Positions 8,266-15,896 of a DNA stretch of 64,000 bases are shown here, in pieces. Below the pieces are notes generated by a model. That model had not been told where the DNA came from and did not search any database. It worked only from the letters and a program-made list of their open reading frames with translations. The translations under genes and the position numbers were made by a program. The DNA comes from Limnohabitans sp. Jir72. Its GTDB lineage: Bacteria; Pseudomonadota; Gammaproteobacteria; Burkholderiales; Burkholderiaceae_C. Position 1 is the first letter of the stretch; each line of letters starts with the position of its first letter. The DNA is taken from assembly GCF_003063575.1 (NCBI RefSeq), contig NZ_NESC01000002.1, forward strand, positions 248,001 to 312,000. The letters run 5' to 3'.

Positions 8266-8778
8266 TCAATGCTTCGTTTTTAACCGTCGGCGGATGCGCG
8301 AAAGCGCTACATCGGTCAATCCCAGATAACTGGCAAGGCGGTGCTGCGGCACTCGATCTAACCAGCTCGGGGCCTCATGCAGAACTTGCAGGTAACGCTC
8401 GGTGGCGCTGAGCATCAGCCATTGATGTTCTCGTTGCGTCAGCCTTTGACGTTCAGCCATCAGGGCTTGCAGCATCCAATCGCCAACTCGCGGCTCCAAC
8501 TCTTTGGCATCCTGAAGTTGTCCGCGGCTCAATACCAACATGCGACTGGGTACCTGCGCCTCGATACGCCAAGCATGTGGTGGCAAGCCCAATGGCGGTG
8601 CTAACCAATGGGCGGCCGAATGAAAATGGTGCACCCGCTCACGCCCTTGGGTGTCGGCAAACACGGTGGCCAACAAACCCGTTTCCACCTAGCAAACGGC
8701 CTCGCTGTCTGCTCCAATCCCCCAAACTTGGCCCGCAGCGAGCGAGATGCGAGGCAGGCCATTCCAATAAGCGCACAT
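8266..8778 (-). pseudogene. Crp/Fnr family regulator interrupted by one in-frame TAG
   Basis: The minus-strand frame from 8778 reads a cyclic-nucleotide-binding domain start (NGLPRISLAAGQVWGIGADS, then EAVC). It meets TAG at 8689-8691 and continues in the same frame as VETGLLATVFADTQGRERV. It ends in a helix-turn-helix: RVPQHRLASYLGLTDVALSR, then IRRRLK. In relatives as I recall them this position is a Trp (C-W-V-E-x-G-L-L), so TGG to TAG explains the break. A GTG directly after the stop could start a 140-residue truncated protein that keeps the DNA-binding domain. There are no other frame breaks. Confidence 0.7.
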
Positions 8779-8997
8779 TCGCGCATCACCGCAAAGACTG
8801 GCCAATCAGCCCGGTTCGCAAACGGTGCACGGCGTAACTAAGGTGGGATTGATTTCCGGAGAGTTCATGAACCTGGGTTAATGCGCCTTGTGGCTTTATT
8901 ACGCACAGTGACGACATCCAAACAGGAGTCAACGCATGGATTATGAGCCGACCGACACGCCCACCCGACACATCAAAAACGATTCGATTCACACGAT

Positions 8998-9004
8998 TTT
9001 TTTG
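8998..9004 (+). other. T-run slippery heptamer TTTTTTG joining two reading frames
   Basis: An ATG at 8936 preceded by an AGGAG ribosome site opens a frame reading MDYEPTDTPTRHIKNDSIHT. It passes through T TTT TTG in the zero frame, and a -1 shift there enters the sterol-desaturase frame. The heptamer fits the X-XXY-YYZ pattern of programmed -1 slippage. A simple one-base loss in a T8 run, or a sequencing indel, explains the data equally well. Confidence 0.45.
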
Positions 9005-9027
9005 CCAGGTGGAACCTCGCCCATCTT

Positions 9028-9789
9028 TTGGGCCTGACCCTGTTGTTCCCCCTCGGGACGCTGATGCTTTCAATCTGGTCACCCACCACCACCACGGCCG
9101 CTTGGCTTGTAATCTGTCTTTTAGGCTTTGCAGTGGCCGAACGTCTGTGGCCATACCGCATCGACTGGCAACCCACACGCCGAGACATCAGCACAGATGG
9201 CTTACTCCTGATAACAGCCTCATTGGTGGATGGGCTCCTTAGACTTGGCGGTCTGTGGTTAACGCAATGGGCGACAGGTCAAGGTTACAGCCCGGGTTTG
9301 GCCAGCGCCTGGCCTTTGGCCTTGGCAGTGCCTGTGGCCATCGTTGTGGGCGAATTGGGGCCCTATACATTGCACCGCTGGGCGCACAAGCACCCTTGGG
9401 GATGGCGCTGGCACCAACTGCATCATGGCCCTGTGCAAGTCAATGTCAGTAACAGTGTGCGGGTTCACCCCGTGAATCTGACATGGAATATAGCTTCGCG
9501 TGGACTGCTGTGGTGGAGCTTGGGCTTGACACCTGAAACGCTCGCCTGGGCGACGCTTTTCATGATGTTGCAAAGTGTGGCGGTACATGCCAACGTGCGC
9601 GGACGCATTGGATTTTTGGCTTACTTGATTGGCAGTGCAGAGGCTCACCGCTGGCATCACAGCACTCAAGAAAACGAGGCTTTGAATTTCGGTACCACGG
9701 TGCCCCTTTGGGATCAGCTACTTGGTACATGGCACAACCCCACCGGTTTGGGTCCGAGCACGGTGGGACTGCATGCGTTGCCGAAATAA
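9028..9789 (+). CDS. Sterol desaturase / fatty acid hydroxylase family protein
   Basis: The frame encodes about 250 residues with 4-5 membrane helices and the histidine clusters of the diiron membrane hydroxylases: HRWAHK, HQLHH and AEAHRWHH. The family oxidises lipids such as sterols or fatty acids at the membrane; the substrate here is unknown. The first in-frame start candidate is TTG at 9028, which has no ribosome site. The better translation signal (AGGAG plus ATG at 8936) is one frame away and would join through the T7 run at 8997-9003, giving a protein about 30 residues longer. Confidence 0.78.
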   Translation: MGLTLLFPLGTLMLSIWSPTTTTAAWLVICLLGFAVAERLWPYRIDWQPTRRDISTDGLLLITASLVDGLLRLGGLWLTQWATGQGYSPGLASAWPLALAVPVAIVVGELGPYTLHRWAHKHPWGWRWHQLHHGPVQVNVSNSVRVHPVNLTWNIASRGLLWWSLGLTPETLAWATLFMMLQSVAVHANVRGRIGFLAYLIGSAEAHRWHHSTQENEALNFGTTVPLWDQLLGTWHNPTGLGPSTVGLHALPK

Positions 9790-9844
9790 TCTCCTAAATC
9801 AGAGTACCCATGCGAGTGAGGTGTTCCTGGTCATGTCATGACTG

Positions 9845-9900
9845 GAATGCATGAAGTTTGAATGGACACTCTGGGCCAAACGCATTCGATGCCGACATTT
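9845..9900. repeat. 56-bp dispersed repeat, copy B
   Basis: This is the partner of the repeat at 6008-6063, aligned without gaps at 45 of 56 positions. It ends only a few bases before recognisable DUF4143 sequence begins, and it supplies the ATG and first residues of the short frame at 9851. Confidence 0.5.
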
Positions 9901-10078
9901 CAATCTAGGCAAGCGTTTGGACAAAGCCTCCACAGTCACCAAAGGCTTCTGGCAATCCCTGCAAGACGTGCAACCCGATAAAACCTACATCGTCGCCCCC
10001 GTGCAGCAGCGCTGGCCTTTCGCCGATGGGGGCGAGGTGATTGGCGTTGGCGACATTGTCAGGGTGCTGACCAGTTAA
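9851..10078 (+). pseudogene. C-terminal remnant of a second DUF4143 ATPase
   Basis: From about residue 20 the 75-residue frame reads LGKRLDKASTVTKGFWQSLQ, then DVQPDKTYIVAPVQQRWPFA, then GGEVIGVGDIV. This aligns with the C-terminus of the intact ATPase at 7007-8179 (KRSTAPTLSKGFDIACADL, then VVYPGAERFPMRYGTQAIGL). The first 17 residues come from the dispersed repeat, so the start is probably fortuitous. ATPase and central domains are absent. The stop overlaps the glcF stop on the other strand. Confidence 0.6.
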
Positions 10079-11322
10079 TTCACTCCGCCGCTCAAAGCCT
10101 CATCCACCAACTCCACCCAATGCCGTACCGGCAGGCCGCTGCCGCTTTGCAGGTGGGTGATGCAGCCGATGTTGGCGCTGATCACACCTTGCGGCTCCAG
10201 CGCGTTCAGGTGGCCCAGCTTGCGGTCGCGCAGCTGCTTGGACAGTTCGGGGTTGAGGACGCTGTAGGTGCCGGCCGAGCCGCAGCACAGGTGCGATTCA
10301 TTGGCCGTGACCTTGATCTGGAAACCCAAATCACCCAAATGCTTTTCGACGCCACCTTTGAGCTGCTGGCCGTGTTGCAGCGTGCAGGGCGGGTGGTAGG
10401 CCTGCAGGCCTGCGGCTTGCAGGGCTTCAGGTTTGAGCTTGTCTTTGAGCAAGGGCACCAACTCGGGCAGCAGCTCGCTCAGGTCGCGGGTCAGCGCACC
10501 GATGCGGGCGGCTTTGTCAGCGTAGACCGGGTCGTCTTTGAGCACATGGCCGTAGTCTTTGACCATGACGCCGCAGCCCGAGGCGTTCATCACAATGGCT
10601 TCGACTTCGCCGCTTTCAACCAGCGGCCACCAAGCGTCGATGTTGGCACGCATGTGGTCTTTGCCGCCGTCGTGGTCGTTCAGGTGGAACTTGAGCGCGC
10701 CGCAGCAACCGGCCTTGGGGGCGGTCACGGCTTGGATGCCTGCGGCGTCCAGCACTCGGGCGGTGGCGGTGTTGATGTTGGGGCTCATGCTCGGCTGCAC
10801 GCAGCCGGCCAGCATCAGCACCTTGCGGGCGTGCTGCGCGGCGGGCCAGGCACCGGCGTCTTGCGGCGCGGGCACTTTGGCCTTCAGGCTGTCGGGCAGC
10901 AGGCCGCGCGCCATTTGGCCCATCTTCATGGCCGGGGCAAACAGGGGCGAAGGCAGACCTTCTTTGAGCGCCCAACGCACCAGCTTTTCGCCCACGGGTC
11001 GCTCGACTTTGGCATCCACCAGTTTGCGGCCGATGTCCACCAAGTGGCCGTATTGCACGCCGCTCGGGCAAGTGCTTTCGCAGTTGCGGCAGGTGAGGCA
11101 CCGGTCCAAGTGTTGCTGGGTTTTGCGGGTGGGCGTTTGGCCTTCCAGCACCTGCTTCATCAGGTAGATGCGGCCACGCGGGCCGTCCAGCTCATCGCCC
11201 AACAGCTGGTACGTAGGACAAGTGGCGGTGCAAAAGCCGCAGTGCACGCACTTGCGCAGGATGGCTTCGGCCTCCAGGCCTTCGGGGGTATTTTGGTATT
11301 CGGGGGCGAGATTGGTTTGCAT
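10075..11322 (-). CDS. glcF: Glycolate oxidase iron-sulfur subunit
   Basis: The 415-residue product from the ATG at 11322 is GlcF, the electron-transfer subunit of glycolate oxidase, which converts glycolate to glyoxylate with GlcD and GlcE. Two ferredoxin-type 4Fe-4S motifs are intact: CVHCGFCTATCPT (about residue 24 on) and CLTCRNCESTCPSG (about residue 75 on). Two cysteine-rich CCG modules follow: AGCVQPSMSPNIN ... GCCGALK and HPPCTLQHGQQ ... HLCCGSAGTYS. A longer frame runs upstream of 11322 but overlaps glcE and lacks homology, so the later start is preferred. The gene lies 17 bp downstream of glcE on the same strand. Confidence 0.93.
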   Translation of the reverse strand: MQTNLAPEYQNTPEGLEAEAILRKCVHCGFCTATCPTYQLLGDELDGPRGRIYLMKQVLEGQTPTRKTQQHLDRCLTCRNCESTCPSGVQYGHLVDIGRKLVDAKVERPVGEKLVRWALKEGLPSPLFAPAMKMGQMARGLLPDSLKAKVPAPQDAGAWPAAQHARKVLMLAGCVQPSMSPNINTATARVLDAAGIQAVTAPKAGCCGALKFHLNDHDGGKDHMRANIDAWWPLVESGEVEAIVMNASGCGVMVKDYGHVLKDDPVYADKAARIGALTRDLSELLPELVPLLKDKLKPEALQAAGLQAYHPPCTLQHGQQLKGGVEKHLGDLGFQIKVTANESHLCCGSAGTYSVLNPELSKQLRDRKLGHLNALEPQGVISANIGCITHLQSGSGLPVRHWVELVDEALSGGVN

Positions 11323-11339
11323 GAGGGTTCGTGCCGATC

Positions 11340-12497
11340 TCAGAGGGGGTGCATGCGACCGGTGGCGAACACGCCTTTCGGGTCGAACTGTTGTTGCAGC
11401 TGTCGTTGGATGCGCTCTTGCACGGCGTCCAGCGGGGTGTTCACACCGGCGATTTTGTCGACCTCGGCATGGGTGGCGCTGGCACGGAACAGGCTGGCGT
11501 GACCGCCCACCGATTGCGCCAACTCGCGCAGCGGCACCGCCGCCGAGGCCGGGGCCCACAACCAGCGCTGCGCGCCCTGCCACTCGACATATTCAGCAGG
11601 ATGGTCCAGACCGGGCAAGTCCAGCACAGGCGCGGTTTGCGGCAGCGACAAGCGCCAAAGGCAAGCATCGGGCGCGGGTGCCTCAAAAAATGGCAAAGTC
11701 TGCTCACCACTTGCACGCCAATCGGCTGCGGCTTGGGCCTTGTCCATCACGGTCACCTGGGCACCCAAGGCGGCGGCATCGGCCGTCATGCGCGTCGTGG
11801 CCGACTGCACCGCCGCCACGGCGCCGCGCAGGCGCACAAACAAAACATCGGCCACGGGCTGGGCGGTGGTGTCGCGCACCCAGGCACTGGCGTTCAGTGG
11901 CAGGGGCTGACCGCCCCAGCGGTGCAACAAATCAAGGGCCGTTTTTTGCGGCAGACCCGCGCACATGAGCGTGGCCTCGGCCGGGGCCACGGGCAAAACC
12001 TTGAGGCTGACTTCGGTGATCAAGCCCAGCGTGCCCCAACTGCCCACCATCAAGCGGCTGACGTCGTAACCGGCCACGTTTTTCATGACCTGACCGCCGA
12101 AAGTGAGGTGCTCACCCAGACCGTTGATGAAGCGTGCACCCAAGACATAGTCGCGCACAGCGCCAGCGGTGGCGCGGGCCGGGCCGCTCAGGCCTGCGGC
12201 CAACATGCCGCCGACGGTGGCACCCTCGCCAAAGTGTGGCGGCTCAAACGCCAGGCACTGGCCCTTCTCGGCCAATGCGGCTTCCAGCTCGGCCAGCGGC
12301 GTGCCGCAGCGCACCGTGGCCACCAATTCGCTGGGCTCGTGGCTGACGATGCCCCGGTAAGCGCGGGTGTCCAGCACATCGCCCGTGAGGCTTTGGCCCC
12401 AGAAATCTTTGCTGCCACCGCCGCGCAAGCGCAGCACGCGGCCATCCGCACCCGCCTGGCGCACGGCGTCGATGAGGGAATTGAGTTGAGCTTCCAT
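11340..12497 (-). CDS. glcE: Glycolate oxidase FAD-binding subunit
   Basis: The 385-residue protein has a PCMH-type FAD domain at the N-terminus: VLRLRGGGSKDFWG, then PPHFGEGATVGGMLAAGLSG and VLGARFINGLGEHLTFGGQV, then KNVAGYDVSRLMVGSWGTLG. The C-terminal FDPKGVFATGRMHPL resembles the end of vanillyl-alcohol-oxidase fold proteins. GlcE pairs with the catalytic GlcD and with GlcF in glycolate oxidation. The usual order is glcD-glcE-glcF; glcD is missing upstream, where ltnD lies on the opposite strand. Confidence 0.93.
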   Translation of the reverse strand: MEAQLNSLIDAVRQAGADGRVLRLRGGGSKDFWGQSLTGDVLDTRAYRGIVSHEPSELVATVRCGTPLAELEAALAEKGQCLAFEPPHFGEGATVGGMLAAGLSGPARATAGAVRDYVLGARFINGLGEHLTFGGQVMKNVAGYDVSRLMVGSWGTLGLITEVSLKVLPVAPAEATLMCAGLPQKTALDLLHRWGGQPLPLNASAWVRDTTAQPVADVLFVRLRGAVAAVQSATTRMTADAAALGAQVTVMDKAQAAADWRASGEQTLPFFEAPAPDACLWRLSLPQTAPVLDLPGLDHPAEYVEWQGAQRWLWAPASAAVPLRELAQSVGGHASLFRASATHAEVDKIAGVNTPLDAVQERIQRQLQQQFDPKGVFATGRMHPL

Positions 12498-12647
12498 GGG
12501 CCAAGATGGTAACCCCCCGCCCTATGGCGCGAGTGTGAAGATTTTTAACGAGGGGGTTGTGGGAAATTGCGCAGTGGGCGCTTGTCTGAGTGTTCTCCGG
12601 CTGCGCGTTGACAGCATGCCAAAAGACACGTCGGCTTCAGTAGAAGC

Positions 12648-12690
12648 AAGAACGATTGCAACTTAAAAGGGTTTATCCCGAATCGTTCTT
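12648..12690. promoter_or_regulatory. Perfect 10-bp inverted repeat upstream of ltnD
   Basis: AAGAACGATT (12648-12657) is matched by AATCGTTCTT (12681-12690), a perfect inverted repeat with a 23-bp spacer containing an AT-rich, promoter-like stretch. It lies about 50-90 bp upstream of ltnD and fits an operator for a sugar-acid repressor. No regulator gene is present in this cluster. Confidence 0.5.
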
Positions 12691-12704
12691 TTCATAAAAT
12701 TTGT

Positions 12705-12740
12705 ATGATGACCTGATCAATTCAGTGGGCAGGTCATCAT
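12705..12740 (+). promoter_or_regulatory. 11-bp perfect hairpin covering the ltnD ribosome site and start codon
   Basis: ATGATGACCTG (12705-12715) is the exact reverse complement of CAGGTCATCAT (12730-12740), with a 14-nt loop. The right arm holds the only plausible Shine-Dalgarno bases (AGG) and the first two bases of the ATG at 12739. In RNA it would hide the start; in DNA it could be a second operator. Confidence 0.5.
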
Positions 12741-13650
12741 GAAAACAGTCGGTTTGATCGGTTTGGGGGCCATGGGCTCAGGCATGGCCGCTTCGCTTCG
12801 GCGTGCAGGGCACTCGGTACACGTCTTTGACGTGCGGCGCGATGTGGCCAAAACCTTTGCCCAAGAGGGCGGCACGGCGCACGACACCCTGGCCTCTTTG
12901 GGCGCGGCGTGCGACGTGGTCGTCTCGGTCGTGGTCAATGCCGCGCAGACCGAGAGCGTGCTGTTTGGCGATGGCACCACCCCGGGCAACATGACGGGTT
13001 GCGCCGCCAGCATGAAACCCGGCAGCGTGTTTGTGATGTGCTCCACCGTGGACCCGAACTGGTCGGTGGCTTTGGAATCGCGCTTGGAGGCCATGGGTCT
13101 GCGCTATGTGGATGCGCCCATCTCGGGCGGTGCGGCCAAAGCGGCATCCGGCCAGATGACCATGATGACCGCGGGCAAGCCCGAGGCTTATGCGCTGGCC
13201 GAGCCCTTCTTGAACGCCATGGCCGCCAAGGTCTACAAGCTGGGCGACAGCGCAGGCGCGGGCAGCAAGGTCAAGATCATCAACCAGCTGCTGGCGGGTG
13301 TGCACATTGCGGCCGCTGCCGAAGCCATGGCCCTAGGCCTGCGCGAGGGTGTGGACCCGGCCGCCCTGTACGAGGTGATCACCAACAGCGCGGGCAACAG
13401 CTGGATGTTTGAAAACCGCATGGCCCATGTGCTGGCGGCCGACTACACACCGCTGTCGGCCGTGGACATTTTTGTGAAGGATTTGGGCATCGTGCTCGAC
13501 ATGGCGCGTGCCAGCAAATTCCCGCTGCCGCTGTCGAGCACCGCGCACCAGATGTTCATGCAAGCCAGCACAGCGGGTTTTGCCAAGGAAGACGACAGCG
13601 CGGTGATCAAGATTTTCCCGGGCATCGAGTTGCCCAAAGCACCGGGCTGA
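12739..13650 (+). CDS. ltnD: L-threonate dehydrogenase-like 3-hydroxyacid dehydrogenase
   Basis: The 303-residue enzyme is of the beta-hydroxyacid dehydrogenase family. The N-terminal Rossmann motif is VGLIGLGAMGSGMA (residues 4-17). The substrate loop is VDAPISGGAAKAASGQMTMM (about residues 121-140), and the catalytic Lys sits in KIINQLLAGVHIA. The last third follows family pattern (VDIFVKDLGIVLDMA). Downstream genes are otnK, otnC and otnI. Together these match the pathway in which LtnD oxidises L-threonate (or an analogous four-carbon acid sugar) to 2-oxo-tetronate, so the gene name rests on context as well as sequence. Confidence 0.88.
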   Translation: MKTVGLIGLGAMGSGMAASLRRAGHSVHVFDVRRDVAKTFAQEGGTAHDTLASLGAACDVVVSVVVNAAQTESVLFGDGTTPGNMTGCAASMKPGSVFVMCSTVDPNWSVALESRLEAMGLRYVDAPISGGAAKAASGQMTMMTAGKPEAYALAEPFLNAMAAKVYKLGDSAGAGSKVKIINQLLAGVHIAAAAEAMALGLREGVDPAALYEVITNSAGNSWMFENRMAHVLAADYTPLSAVDIFVKDLGIVLDMARASKFPLPLSSTAHQMFMQASTAGFAKEDDSAVIKIFPGIELPKAPG

Positions 13651-13657
13651 TCCCCTG

Positions 13658-13733
13658 TGTAGGAGCCCACCCCGTGGGCGATGGGCGTGGAACACGCCCT
13701 CAAAAACCATCGCCCACAGGGTGGGCTCCTACA
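13658..13733. repeat. Long palindromic REP-like element, copy 1
   Basis: The left arm TGTAGGAGCCCACCCCGTGG plus GCGATGG pairs with a right arm ending GGGTGGGCTCCTACA. The arms are about 27 nt and the centre is itself partly palindromic (GGGCGTGGAACACGCCC). It fills the ltnD-otnK gap. The same arms occur at 38850 and four times between coxD and coxE, and in variant form at 15051. Confidence 0.85.
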
Positions 13734-13764
13734 AAATGCAATCGCCAGCAACAAGAGATTTGAC

Positions 13765-15048
13765 ATGAGCACTTTGAAATTGGGTTTGAAACTCGGATGC
13801 ATTGCCGACGACTTCACGGGCGCCACGGACCTGGCCAACAACCTGGTGCGCTCGGGCATGCGGGTGGTGCAGACCATTGGCGTTCCTACAGCGCCGCTGG
13901 CCGCCGATGTTCATGCCGTGGTGGTGGCGCTCAAGTCGCGCACCATTCCGGCTGCCGAGGCCATTGCGCAGTCGCTCGAGGCTTTGAAGTGGTTGCAAGC
14001 GCAAGGTGCAGAGCAGATCTATTTCAAATACTGCTCGACCTTTGACAGCACATCCGAAGGCAACATCGGCCCGGTGACCGAGGCGCTGATGGATGCGCTG
14101 GGCACAGACTTCACCATCGCCACCCCCGCCTTTCCGGACAACGGCCGCACCGTGTTCAAGGGTTACCTGTTCGCGGGCAACGTGCTGCTCAACGAAAGCG
14201 GCATGCAAAACCACCCGCTCACACCCATGACAGACGCGAACCTGGTGCGCGTGATGCAGGCGCAAACCCAGCGCAAGGTCGGACTGATCGACTACAAAAC
14301 CGTGGCCCAAGGTGAGGCGGCCATCCGCGAACGCATCGCCGCGCTGCGCGCCGAAGGTGTTGGCGTGGCGGTGGTGGACGCCACCAGCAACGACGATCTG
14401 CACCTTCTGGGGCCTGCCTTGAAGGACATGCCGCTGCTCACCGCCGGTTCGGGCGTGGCCATTGGGCTGCCGGCCAACTTTGGCCTGAAGCCTTCGCTGC
14501 AAGCCAGCCAATTGCCGGCGGCCAGTGGCTTGCAGGCGGTGGTGTCGGGCAGCTGCTCGCTGGCCACCAACGCGCAAGTCGCGCACTTCAAAAACACCGG
14601 CCGACCTGCGATGGCCATTGACCCCGCCAACTTGATGAACGGCCAAAGCGACGCCGTGGTGCAGCAGGTGCTGGCCTGGGCCGCGCCGCTCTTGCGGGAC
14701 GGCCCGGTGCTGGTCTATTCCACCGCCGAGCCCGAGGCCGTCAAAGCCGTGCAGGCGCAGCTGGGCGTGGCCGAGGCGGGCGCTTTGGTGGAACATGCCT
14801 TGGCGTCTGTGGCCCGTGGCCTGGTGAGCCTGGGTGTGCGGCAGTTGGTGGTGGCTGGGGGCGAAACCTCGGGCGCTTGTGTGCAGGCGCTGGCCATTGC
14901 GCAGCTGCAAATCGGCCCGCAAATCGACCCGGGCGTGCCGTGGTGCCATGCGCCCTCTGGCGACGGGAAGGGTGTGCACATCACCCTCAAATCGGGCAAC
15001 TTCGGCACCGAAGACTTTTTCAGCAAGGCGTTTGACACATTGCATTGA
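13765..15048 (+). CDS. otnK: 3-oxo-tetronate kinase (four-carbon acid sugar kinase)
   Basis: From the ATG at 13765 the 427-residue product begins MSTLKLGLKLGCIADDFTGA, the family signature that binds the acid sugar. The C-terminal nucleotide-binding block contains VVAGGETSGACVQALAI, and PGVPWCHAPSGDGKGVHIT is also typical. OtnK phosphorylates 3-oxo-tetronate to the 4-phosphate. An upstream in-frame extension to 13681 runs through the palindromic repeat and is not credible. The gene lies between ltnD and otnC and is separated from each by a palindromic element. Confidence 0.9.
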   Translation: MSTLKLGLKLGCIADDFTGATDLANNLVRSGMRVVQTIGVPTAPLAADVHAVVVALKSRTIPAAEAIAQSLEALKWLQAQGAEQIYFKYCSTFDSTSEGNIGPVTEALMDALGTDFTIATPAFPDNGRTVFKGYLFAGNVLLNESGMQNHPLTPMTDANLVRVMQAQTQRKVGLIDYKTVAQGEAAIRERIAALRAEGVGVAVVDATSNDDLHLLGPALKDMPLLTAGSGVAIGLPANFGLKPSLQASQLPAASGLQAVVSGSCSLATNAQVAHFKNTGRPAMAIDPANLMNGQSDAVVQQVLAWAAPLLRDGPVLVYSTAEPEAVKAVQAQLGVAEAGALVEHALASVARGLVSLGVRQLVVAGGETSGACVQALAIAQLQIGPQIDPGVPWCHAPSGDGKGVHITLKSGNFGTEDFFSKAFDTLH

Positions 15049-15050
15049 CC

Positions 15051-15125
15051 TGTAGGAGCCGCACCCTGTGCGCGATTCAGTCGCTTGCGGCGCACAAACA
15101 ATCGCGCACAGGGTGCGCTCCTACA
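15051..15125. repeat. Long palindromic REP-like element, copy 2 (variant arms)
   Basis: TGTAGGAGCCGCACCCTGTG (plus CGCGAT) pairs with ATCGCGCACAGGGTGCGCTC and then CTACA. The outer 10 bases match the other copies, but the inner arm is changed on both sides so that pairing is kept, a compensatory pattern showing the fold matters. It fills the otnK-otnC gap. Confidence 0.85.
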
Positions 15126-15153
15126 ATGAATCCTCTATTTCCGGAGCCCGCAA

Positions 15154-15813
15154 ATGAATGAATCCCAAGCCCGCGAAGAGATCTGCCGCGTGGGCCGCAG
15201 CCTGTTTGAGCGGGGCTATGTGCACGCCACGGCAGGCAACATCAGCGTGCGACTGGACGATGGTTTTTTGATCACGCCCACCGACGCATGCTTGGGCTTT
15301 CTGGACCCTGTGCGTCTGGCCAAGCTGGACCTGCAAGGTGAGCAAATCAGCGGTGACAAAGGCAGCAAAACCATCGCCTTGCACCGCCAAATTTACGCCG
15401 CAGCTTGCGAGAGTGATGCCGACACCCGCTGCGTGATCCACACCCACAGCACGCACTGCGTGGCGCTCAGCCTGAATGCCCACGGGCCAGAATTGCTGGC
15501 GCCGATCACGCCTTACTTTGTGATGAAAGTCGGCCATGTGCCGCTGTTGCGTTACCACCGCCCGGGAAGCCCGGATGCAGCCAAGGAAGTGGCAGCCCTG
15601 ATCCGCAGCCATGCCGCGCAAGACACACCGATCCGCGCCGTGATGCTGCCGCGCCTGGGACCCAATGTTTGGCACGATACGCCAGCAGCGGCCATGGCCA
15701 CGCTCGAAGAGCTGGAAGAAACCGCACGGCTGATGCTGCTGCAACCCCACACCCCGCCGCTGAAAGCCAGCGATCTGGACGAGTTGCGCCAGATTTTTGG
15801 GGCGAGGTGGTGA
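15154..15813 (+). CDS. otnC: Class II aldolase family, 3-oxo-tetronate 4-phosphate decarboxylase
   Basis: The 219-residue protein has the class II aldolase/adducin fold: GYVHATAGNISVRLDDGFLI, then TPTDACLGFL, and the zinc-binding HTHSTHCVALS. OtnC decarboxylates 3-oxo-tetronate 4-phosphate to dihydroxyacetone phosphate in this pathway. Where relatives have a third zinc-ligand His (LLANHGPVV), this sequence reads VMLPRLGPNVWH, so that ligand appears lost even though the reading frame is intact. The flanking helix ATLEELEETARL is conserved. It may be catalytically altered or use another ligand. Confidence 0.82.
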   Translation: MNESQAREEICRVGRSLFERGYVHATAGNISVRLDDGFLITPTDACLGFLDPVRLAKLDLQGEQISGDKGSKTIALHRQIYAAACESDADTRCVIHTHSTHCVALSLNAHGPELLAPITPYFVMKVGHVPLLRYHRPGSPDAAKEVAALIRSHAAQDTPIRAVMLPRLGPNVWHDTPAAAMATLEELEETARLMLLQPHTPPLKASDLDELRQIFGARW

Positions 15814-15896
15814 GCGAGACTGAATCGCCACGCATCGCTCGCGATGACAAAACACACCGTTCGTGATGACCCCACATACACATTGAAAGAAAACCC

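Noticed and set aside
11323..11583. N-terminal extension of glcF
   Set aside because: Open frame continues but overlaps glcE and encodes no conserved sequence; the ATG at 11322 gives the normal GlcF start.
13681..13764. Extension of otnK upstream of its ATG
   Set aside because: The extra codons are made of the palindromic repeat, so the 13765 ATG is preferred.
15814..15896. Short repeat before otnI as an insertion-sequence end
   Set aside because: It resembles a common scattered GAATCGCCACGCATCGCTCG-type repeat, with no transposase or target duplication.
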